From: Vreelandella alkaliphila
Lineage (GTDB): Bacteria; Pseudomonadota; Gammaproteobacteria; Pseudomonadales; Halomonadaceae
Assembly (NCBI RefSeq): GCF_016107625.1
Contig: NZ_JABASV010000002.1
Span: 124,001 to 188,000 of the forward strand
Reading direction: 5' to 3'
DNA length: 64,000 nucleotides
Part shown: positions 57,882 through 64,000 of the stretch, piece after piece
Layout of the letters: each line of letters begins with the position of its first letter
Position numbering within the stretch: position 1 is the first letter of the stretch
The notes under the pieces: model-generated
What the model was told of the DNA's origin: nothing
Database searches by the model: none
The model's input: the letters and a program-made list of their open reading frames with translations, nothing else
Position numbers and translations under genes: made by a program

Positions 57882-59828
57882 CTAGGCGTCTTCGCTGGCT
57901 AATAGCTCTGCTTCCATTGTTTCCAGCGCTTCCTCGGCGGCGAGCCACTGCTGCTCGGCGGTGTCCAAGCGGCTTTTGATTTTCGCCTGTTGGGCAAGTG
58001 CTTCGGTCAGTTCTGCTTTACGAGCGCTGTCGGTATAAAGTGTCGGGTCAGCCAAAATAGCTTCTACTTCTTCAAGCGCCTGCTGAGTTTTCTCCAGAGT
58101 TTTTTCAGCTTGATCACGCTCTTTTTTCAGTGGTCGCAGTTTCTCGCGCAGCTCCGCCGCTGCTTTGCGAGCGGCTTTTCGGTCACCGCTAGGCTGCTGA
58201 CTTTGGCGTTCGCTTTTTTCGCTACGCGCATCGCGTCTGCCCTCTTCCAAACGCGCCTTTAACCATGCTCGATAGTCATCGAGATCGCCATCAAAGGGTT
58301 CAACACGATGGTCTGCTACCCGCCAGAATTCATCAACCGTGGCACGCAATAAATGCCGGTCGTGAGACACAAGAATGACCGTGCCCTCAAAACTTGCCAG
58401 CGCCTCGGTGAGCGCCTCGCGCATTTCCAAGTCCAAGTGGTTGGTTGGCTCATCGAGCAGCAGCAGGTTGGGTTTCTGCCAGGCGACCAGCGCGAGCGCC
58501 AAGCGCGCTTTTTCACCGCCGGAGTAAGTGCCAACTTCGCCAAAGGCGTCATCGCCCTTAAAGCCAAAGCCACCTAGGAAATTGCGAATTTCCTGGTCAC
58601 TCGCCTTGGGAGAGAGCCGTTGCACATGTACAAACGGCGTCGTCGTCACGTCCAAGCTTTCCAACTGGTGCTGGGCAAAATAGCCAATGGCTAAATGCTC
58701 ACCTGGCACGCGCTTGCCCTCTAGCAGCGCAAGTTCACCGGTCAGTGATTTAATCAGTGTCGATTTGCCCGCGCCGTTGGGGCCTAACAGGCCGATGCGA
58801 CTACCGGGTAATAACGTAATGTTGACCTTCTCTAACTGCGCGACATCGCCTGTTTCGCTGCGATAGCCGAGGGTCGCTTGGTCAAGCACGAGCAGCGGAT
58901 GTGAGGTCTTATCTGCGGCAGGCAGCGTGAAGTGAAAAGGCGAATCCGTATGAGCAACAGCAATATCCCCCATACGCTCCAGCATTTTTACACGACTTTG
59001 CGCCTGCTTTGCTTTGGTTGCCTGGGCGCGAAAGCGCGCTATAAAGCGCTCAATTTCTTCGCGGCGAGCCTGCTGTTTGGCTGCTTCTGCTTGCTGTAGA
59101 GCGAGTTTTTCAGCCCGCGTGCGCTCAAAGCGAGAGTAGTTGCCGCGGTAAAGCTCGAGCGTTTGATGATGCATATGCACAATGTGATCACACACGGCAT
59201 CCAGAAAGTCGCGGTCATGAGAAATCAGCAGTAATGTGCCAGGGTAGCGGGTTAGCCACTGTTCTAGCCAAAGTAGGGCATCGAGATCCAGGTGGTTAGT
59301 CGGCTCATCAAGCAGTAATAAGTCGGAAGGCATAAACAGCGTGCGGGCTAGGTTCACCCGCATACGCCAGCCACCGGAGAAGTCTGACAAAGGCCGCTTA
59401 AGATCCGCTTGCACAAACCCGAGCCCCACTAACAGCTGTGATGCCCGCGATTCTGCCGTGTAGCCATCCAGGGTTTCGATAAGCCCATGTAGCTCGGCTT
59501 CCCGATGTGCATCGTCTGCTTTGCGCGCGGCCAGTAGATCAGCCTCCGCTTGTCGCAGCGCATAATCGCCATCCAGCACGTACTCCACAATGGGGCGATC
59601 CAGCGCTTCAACTTCCTGGGCCATGTGGGCTATCCGCTGGCCGCCGCTCATCTCGACGTCGCCCTGGTCGGGGCCGAGCTCGCCTAGCAGAAGTTTGAAT
59701 AAGCTCGACTTACCGGCGCCGTTTGCCCCGATAATGCCTGCCTTTATACCGCTGTGGAGCGTAAGGTCAGCGTTATCGAGTAGCGTTTGTGTACCCCGTT
59801 GCAGGGCGACTTGGCGCAGTGCGATCAT
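57882..59828 (-). CDS. yheS: ABC-F family ATPase, YheS-like
   Basis: A 648-residue soluble protein with two ABC domains, no membrane segment. First Walker A GANGAGKSS (about 33-41), signature LSDFSGGWRMRVNLA, Walker B LLLLDEPTNHLDLDAL; second Walker A GPNGAGKST, signature TYSGGEKARLALAL, and LLLLDEPTNHLDLEMRE. A charged linker with YRGNYSRFERTRAEKLALQQAEA joins them, and a C-terminal coiled coil (about 550-645) follows, as in YheS. ABC-F proteins act on the ribosome to relieve stalling. Start ATG 59828 has GGGAGA upstream. Confidence 0.92.
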   Translation of the reverse strand: MIALRQVALQRGTQTLLDNADLTLHSGIKAGIIGANGAGKSSLFKLLLGELGPDQGDVEMSGGQRIAHMAQEVEALDRPIVEYVLDGDYALRQAEADLLAARKADDAHREAELHGLIETLDGYTAESRASQLLVGLGFVQADLKRPLSDFSGGWRMRVNLARTLFMPSDLLLLDEPTNHLDLDALLWLEQWLTRYPGTLLLISHDRDFLDAVCDHIVHMHHQTLELYRGNYSRFERTRAEKLALQQAEAAKQQARREEIERFIARFRAQATKAKQAQSRVKMLERMGDIAVAHTDSPFHFTLPAADKTSHPLLVLDQATLGYRSETGDVAQLEKVNITLLPGSRIGLLGPNGAGKSTLIKSLTGELALLEGKRVPGEHLAIGYFAQHQLESLDVTTTPFVHVQRLSPKASDQEIRNFLGGFGFKGDDAFGEVGTYSGGEKARLALALVAWQKPNLLLLDEPTNHLDLEMREALTEALASFEGTVILVSHDRHLLRATVDEFWRVADHRVEPFDGDLDDYRAWLKARLEEGRRDARSEKSERQSQQPSGDRKAARKAAAELREKLRPLKKERDQAEKTLEKTQQALEEVEAILADPTLYTDSARKAELTEALAQQAKIKSRLDTAEQQWLAAEEALETMEAELLASEDA

Positions 59829-59857
59829 GCATTCTCCCGAAAAAAGTGGGTAAATCA

Positions 59858-60430
59858 ATGTTCGATTCTAACCGATTCCAGCGCTTACAGCAGGCTCCAC
59901 TATGGGATTTTGCGCTGACATTTTATGCCCAGCCTGGAGTCGAGCAAGCATGCCTTGTTCTGCAAGATAGTGCAGGGGTGGATGTGTGTGAGCTTCTAGT
60001 GCATAGCTGGCTCTACCACTACGGTCTTCAGGTAACGCCTGGCGCGCTGTCAATGGAGCGCAAAGCGCGGGAGTGTTGGCAGCAATCGATCACCGCTGTT
60101 TTGCGGCAGTTGCGTCGTGATCTTAAGCCACAAGCAGCAGAAAGTGAGGGCATTGCCCAGTTGCGAAAGACACTTCAGCAGGCCGAACTTCAAGCTGAGC
60201 GTGAGAACCTTCAACGCTGGCAACACTGGATATTGCAAACGTCTGAACTTAACCAGCAATTAACAAACTGCGCTATAAGTAAGCAAGATGTCGCACAATG
60301 GCTGCAAAGTAAGCTGTTTTATGATGGCCTTGCGTTTGATCAAGTAGTTGTGTCACCCGAGCGCGAGAACGCCAGAGAGGCGATTGCTATACTTGCGGAA
60401 CGGCTTGACCGCTACGAGCGACCGCGCTAG
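59858..60430 (+). CDS. TIGR02444 family protein
   Basis: A 190-residue cytoplasmic protein. The N-terminus has LWDFALTFYAQPGVEQACLVLQDSAGVDVCELL, a pattern of TIGR02444 proteins of unknown function found in pseudomonads and relatives, usually next to an ABC-F gene. The rest is helical with a glutamine-rich coiled coil (about 105-140). It is divergent from yheS with 29 bases between starts; the start codon lies in the shared region. Confidence 0.82.
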   Translation: MFDSNRFQRLQQAPLWDFALTFYAQPGVEQACLVLQDSAGVDVCELLVHSWLYHYGLQVTPGALSMERKARECWQQSITAVLRQLRRDLKPQAAESEGIAQLRKTLQQAELQAERENLQRWQHWILQTSELNQQLTNCAISKQDVAQWLQSKLFYDGLAFDQVVVSPERENAREAIAILAERLDRYERPR

Positions 60431-60657
60431 CCTGAAATTAAGCTATTTTTGAATAACGCGTGTTTTAAGGTTGTTATTGCTTGTGTAACTGTTTCTAAAC
60501 GTATTCAAAAAGATAGGCTTTATGAATGATGATTTTATAAATAGTTACTCTAAAGTCACTGGCAACTAACAGAGCGTTTAAGAGCGACACGCATTATACA
60601 AAAATTAAATATTAGCGCACTCGCATAGCGCGCTTACCACTGCTAGGGGAACTCTGC

Positions 60658-61704
60658 ATGAAGGCAAGCAAGTTAATTTCGACTCGTTCAGTAACGACTA
60701 AGTTAATGACGACGGCGAGCGTTGGTGCACTACTATTTGGTCTCAGCGCAGCTGCTCAAGCAGATAACTGGCGTTACGCCCACGAAGAGTACGAAGGCGA
60801 TGTCCAAGATGTGTTTGCTTACGCATTCAAAGACTATATTGAAGAGAATTCCGATCACAGCGTTCAGGTTTACCGTTTTGGTGAGTTAGGTGAATCTGAT
60901 GACATCATGGAGCAGACCCAAAACGGCATTCTTCAGTTTGTAAACCAGTCGCCTGGTTTCACGGGTTCTCTTATCCCAGAAGCGCAAATCTTCTTTATCC
61001 CTTACCTGCTACCAACAGATGAAGAAACCGTCCTGACTTTCTTTGATGAGAGTAAGGCCATCAACGAGATGTTCCCTGAGCTCTACGCTGAACAAGGCCT
61101 TGAGCTACTGAAGATGTACCCTGAAGGTGAAATGGTCGTTACCACCGACGAGCCGATCAGCTCGCCGGAAGATATGAATAACAAGAAAATTCGTACCATG
61201 ACGAATCCATTGCTTTCAGAAACGTATGATGCTTTTGGTGCAACACCAACGCCGCTACCGTGGGGCGAAGTATATGGTGGCCTGCAAACCGGCATTATCG
61301 ATGGTCAAGAAAATCCGATTTTCTGGATCGAGTCTGGCGGTTTATATGAAGTATCACCGCACCTTACCTTCACAGGCCATGGCTGGTTCACTACCGCCAT
61401 GATGGCTAACCAAGACTTCTATGAAGGCTTGTCCGATGAAGACAAAGAGCTAGTGCAGGAAGCGTCTGCTGCTGCCTATGATCACACAATCGAGCACATT
61501 AAAGGGCTAGCCGACGAGGCATTAGCTAAAATCCAGGAAGCTTCGGATGAAGTCACTGTGACACGTTTGGATGAAGAACAAATCCAAGCTTTCCGTGACC
61601 GTGCTCCTCAGGTTGAAGAAGCCTTTTTAGAAATGACGGGTGATAAAGGTGCTGAGCTGTTGGAGCAGTTTAAAGCTGATCTCGAAGCCGTAACTAACGA
61701 ATAA
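60658..61704 (+). CDS. teaA: Ectoine TRAP transporter substrate-binding protein TeaA
   Basis: Periplasmic binding protein of the osmoregulated ectoine/hydroxyectoine importer TeaABC. The 348-residue product has a signal peptide ending QAAADN near residue 36. It matches what I recall of H. elongata TeaA along its length: DNWRYAHEEYEGDVQDVF at the mature start, the arginine block NKKIRTMTNP, PLPWGEVYGGLQTGIIDGQENPIFWIESGGLYEV and VTRLDEEQIQAFRDRAPQVEE. An AGGGGA ribosome site precedes it. The 227-base region upstream is AT-rich and probably holds the salt-responsive promoter, but no box is certain. Confidence 0.96.
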   Translation: MKASKLISTRSVTTKLMTTASVGALLFGLSAAAQADNWRYAHEEYEGDVQDVFAYAFKDYIEENSDHSVQVYRFGELGESDDIMEQTQNGILQFVNQSPGFTGSLIPEAQIFFIPYLLPTDEETVLTFFDESKAINEMFPELYAEQGLELLKMYPEGEMVVTTDEPISSPEDMNNKKIRTMTNPLLSETYDAFGATPTPLPWGEVYGGLQTGIIDGQENPIFWIESGGLYEVSPHLTFTGHGWFTTAMMANQDFYEGLSDEDKELVQEASAAAYDHTIEHIKGLADEALAKIQEASDEVTVTRLDEEQIQAFRDRAPQVEEAFLEMTGDKGAELLEQFKADLEAVTNE

Positions 61705-61738
61705 TTTACCGTTTAGTGCACTTGTTTTGAACGGTAAA
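61705..61738 (+). other. Inverted repeat directly after teaA
   Basis: TTTACCGTT (61705-61713) and AACGGTAAA (61730-61738) form a nine-pair stem with a 16-base loop right at the teaA stop codon. No T tract. It is the first of two structures in the teaA-teaB gap. Confidence 0.6.
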
Positions 61739-61749
61739 TCACCTAGGGG

Positions 61750-61774
61750 GGGCAGCCAGCGCTGCCCTTTTTTT
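61750..61774 (+). terminator. Terminator between teaA and teaB
   Basis: GGGCAGC (61750-61756), loop CAGC, GCTGCCC (61761-61767), then seven T. It should end most teaA transcripts, so teaBCD either depend on read-through or have their own promoter in the remaining 230 bases. Confidence 0.85.
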
Positions 61775-62002
61775 ATTTTTATACGCTCACCCGGTGCTGA
61801 TAGCCATCTAACAAAAAAAAGCTCGTTACCTTGCGTAAAACACAGAAAAATTTACGTACATCCAGCGTTGAAGCGGAAAGAGTTATTAACCGTTACGCTA
61901 CAAAATGAGTAAGGCTGGACACGCTCCGTTCGGTGGTCAGTGAAAGAAGAGGCACTAGGTTTTTAATCGTTAGCTGCCACGCTGCATAAGAGGAGATCGG
62001 CC

Positions 62003-62581
62003 ATGACCGAAGAAGAATCCGAAAAGAATTACAGCTCTGGTTTGCCCGGCATACTAGGCGTGATCGACACTGCAATTAGCAAAATCGAGTCAGTCATACT
62101 GGCGATGGGGGTTTTGCTAATGGCGCTGAATACGGTCACTAATGTTATTGCCCGCTTTGTATTTGGCAATAGCATTATGTTTTCAGGGGAATTAAACCGT
62201 ATTTTGATCATTATGATTACCTTTGCGGGTATCGGCTACGCTGCTCGACACGGTCGTCATATTCGTATGTCAGCCATCTACGATGCCTTGCCTGTCGGGG
62301 GGCGCAAGGTATTGATGATAGGTATTTCGTTCTTTACCTCCCTCGTCATGTTTTTCCTGCTGTACTACTCCGTGGTGTACATCCTCGATCTCCAAAGCAA
62401 AGGTCGCGTGTTGCCGTCACTCGGGCTACCTATTTGGATCATTTATATCTGGGTACCGATGGGTTTTCTCATTACGGGCATTCAGTACCTGTTAACGGCA
62501 ATTAAAAACCTTACCTCTCGGGATGTATATCTCTCGACAGGGGTAGTTGACGGTTACAAAGACACCGAAACAGAAGTGTAA
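62003..62581 (+). CDS. teaB: Ectoine TRAP transporter small permease TeaB
   Basis: A 192-residue DctQ-type subunit with four hydrophobic segments (about 28-50, 60-82, 95-125, 145-170). The family block [35 protein letters not shown] is present. ATG 62003 follows AGGAGAT. It is 298 bases after teaA and 28 bases before teaC. Assignment rests on the teaA and teaD neighbours and the matching layout in H. elongata. Confidence 0.93.
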   Translation: MTEEESEKNYSSGLPGILGVIDTAISKIESVILAMGVLLMALNTVTNVIARFVFGNSIMFSGELNRILIIMITFAGIGYAARHGRHIRMSAIYDALPVGGRKVLMIGISFFTSLVMFFLLYYSVVYILDLQSKGRVLPSLGLPIWIIYIWVPMGFLITGIQYLLTAIKNLTSRDVYLSTGVVDGYKDTETEV

Positions 62582-62609
62582 AGCAGGGCTTGCACTCTAG
62601 GGGAACGCT

Positions 62610-63893
62610 ATGACGACGATAATGGTAGTCACCATGATTGCCCTGCTACTGCTGGGCTTTCCTATGATGATCCCGCTGATTACGGCAGCGGTGATCGGTT
62701 TTTATATGATGTTTAACGGCTTCGGCCAAATGGATACGCTGATTCAACAGATGATGGCGGGTATTCGGCCTGCTTCGCTGATTGCGGTGCCAATGTTTAT
62801 ATTGGCGGCAGATGTAATGACACGAGGTCAGTCGGCCAATCGCTTAATTGATATGGTGATGTCCTTTATAGGTCATATCAAAGGCGGTCTTGCGGTCAGT
62901 ACGGCGGCCTCCTGTACGCTGTTTGGCGCGGTTTCTGGTTCTACTCAGGCAACCGTAGTAGCAGTGGGCTCACCGCTGCGACCCAAGATGCTAAAAGCGG
63001 GCTATTCTGATCCCTTTACGCTGGCACTGATCATCAACGCGAGTGATATTGCCTTTTTGATACCCCCAAGTATTGGCATGATCATCTATGGGGTTATTTC
63101 AGGAACATCCATTGGCGAGCTGTTTATTGCGGGTATTGGGCCAGGGCTTCTGATCCTGTTTATGTTTTCAGTTTATTGCATCGTTTACGCTGTGGTAAAA
63201 GGCGTGCCTACCGAACCCCGCGCTAGCTGGAAAGAGCGTGCTGTAGCTGTGCAAAAAGCACTGTGGCCGCTAGGCTTTCCAGTCATTATCGTTGGCGGTA
63301 TCTACGGAGGCATTTTTAGCCCGACAGAAGCCGCTGCAGCTTGTGTGCTATATGCCGTATTGCTTGAGTTTGTGGTATTCCGTTCGCTCAAAATGAACGA
63401 TATTTATGCGATTGCTAAATCCACCGGCTTAATTACCGCAGTGGTGTTTATATTGGTCGCTGTTGGTAATGGGTTCTCCTGGATAATTTCGTTCGCGCAG
63501 ATTCCACAAATGATTTTGGAAGCGGTAGGCGTCAATGAAGCTGGGCCGACAGGCGTACTGATTGCAATCTGTATCTCTTTCTTTGTCGCTTGTATGTTTG
63601 TTGACCCGATTGTGGTCATTTTGGTGCTTACGCCAATTTTTGCTCCGGCAATTGCGGCGACCGGTCTGGATCCTGTTCTGGTAGGTATTTTGATTACGCT
63701 GCAGGTAGCCATAGGTTCGGCGACCCCACCCTTTGGCTGCGATATATTTACCGCGATTGCGATCTTTAAGCGGCCTTACTGGGAAGTCATCAAAGGCACA
63801 CCGCCCTTTATCTTTATGCTGATTTTAGCGGCGGCGCTGCTGATCATGTTCCCGCAAATTGCGCTGTTCTTGCGTGATGTTGCCTTCCGCTAA
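62610..63893 (+). CDS. teaC: Ectoine TRAP transporter large permease TeaC
   Basis: A 427-residue DctM-type transport subunit with about 12 hydrophobic segments, sodium-coupled in the family. Blocks: MAGIRPASLIAVPMFILAADVMTRGQ (about 50-75), SGSTQATVVAVGSPLRPKMLKAGYSDP, DIAFLIPPSIGMIIYG and the C-terminal IGSATPPFGCDIFTAIAIFKRP. AGGGGAACG precedes ATG 62610. It is followed by teaD after 21 bases. Confidence 0.95.
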   Translation: MTTIMVVTMIALLLLGFPMMIPLITAAVIGFYMMFNGFGQMDTLIQQMMAGIRPASLIAVPMFILAADVMTRGQSANRLIDMVMSFIGHIKGGLAVSTAASCTLFGAVSGSTQATVVAVGSPLRPKMLKAGYSDPFTLALIINASDIAFLIPPSIGMIIYGVISGTSIGELFIAGIGPGLLILFMFSVYCIVYAVVKGVPTEPRASWKERAVAVQKALWPLGFPVIIVGGIYGGIFSPTEAAAACVLYAVLLEFVVFRSLKMNDIYAIAKSTGLITAVVFILVAVGNGFSWIISFAQIPQMILEAVGVNEAGPTGVLIAICISFFVACMFVDPIVVILVLTPIFAPAIAATGLDPVLVGILITLQVAIGSATPPFGCDIFTAIAIFKRPYWEVIKGTPPFIFMLILAAALLIMFPQIALFLRDVAFR

Positions 63894-63914
63894 GCAGTCA
63901 CAAGGAGAACGCGG

Positions 63915-64000
63915 ATGTTTAATCGCATTTTAATTCCCGTAGATGGCTCGAAAGGGGCGATTAAGGCGCTCGATAAAGCGGTTGGCCTGCATATGCTTAC
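63915..64000 (+). CDS. teaD: TeaD, universal stress protein, 3' end outside window
   Basis: Only the first 28 codons are in the window: [25 protein letters not shown], the start of a UspA domain. It sits directly after teaC with AAGGAGAACGCGG before the ATG. In H. elongata TeaD is an ATP-binding protein that negatively affects ectoine uptake by TeaABC; the same role is inferred here. Confidence 0.9.
   Translation, partial: MFNRILIPVDGSKGAIKALDKAVGLHML

Overview
The window is chromosomal DNA of a moderately halophilic gammaproteobacterium, almost certainly a Halomonas or close Halomonadaceae relative. The best pointers are the TeaABC ectoine TRAP transporter with TeaD at the right end, whose TeaA closely matches my recollection of the H. 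elongata protein; acidic secreted proteins; and typical gammaproteobacterial gene orders (argH-lptM-lysA-dapF-DUF484-xerC-yigB, engB/cytochrome c4/dsbA, hemCDXY, ubiCA-phoBR). I see no rRNA, tRNA, insertion sequence, prophage or CRISPR array.

Layout. 1-3.1 kb: HU (partial), a rubredoxin-reductase-like flavoprotein and the ubiquinone genes ubiC-ubiA. 3.1-13.2 kb: phosphate regulon. phoB-phoR lie behind a near-consensus PHO box; pstS, pstCAB and phoU run on the other strand, and a second perfect-spacing PHO box sits between pstS and pstC. Between the two blocks lie two paralogous small secreted acidic proteins flanking what looks like an undescribed CsrB/RsmZ-type small RNA (about 5828-6030), plus a PCu(A)C copper chaperone and CysZ. 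13.2-21.1 kb: thioesterase, an orphan Tat-exported TRAP binding protein, uvrD, hexR, a sodium symporter and a DUF72 protein.

21.1-34.7 kb: an aromatic catabolic island. It holds a seven-copy 14-bp tandem repeat and an AraC-type direct repeat, then antABC (anthranilate 1,2-dioxygenase), catBCA, a TRAP transporter, tryptophan 2,3-dioxygenase, two AraC/XylS regulators and a dienelactone hydrolase fused to an NTF2-like domain. The genes describe part of a route tryptophan -> (kynurenine) -> anthranilate -> catechol -> muconate -> muconolactone -> enol-lactone. The kynurenine steps and the enol-lactone hydrolase are not in the window. Base composition changes inside the island suggest it was assembled from several sources.

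34.8-50.5 kb: housekeeping genes: hemCDXY, a LOV-domain GGDEF-EAL photoreceptor-like protein, arginine/lysine biosynthesis, xerC, engB, cytochrome c4 and dsbA. 50.5-64 kb: an endonuclease-like protein, a second complete TRAP system (QMP) whose binding protein is a paralogue of the orphan at 13.7 kb, thiD, a tandem universal stress protein, a chalcone-isomerase-like secreted protein, dtd, an ABC-F ATPase, and teaABCD, with two hairpins between teaA and teaB that may set a high TeaA:TeaBC ratio.

The most novel item is the Csr/Rsm-type sRNA. Other leads are the LOV-GGDEF-EAL protein, the regulatory repeats of the aromatic island, and the internal PHO box in the pst cluster. All calls come from reading the sequence; no database search or folding program was run.
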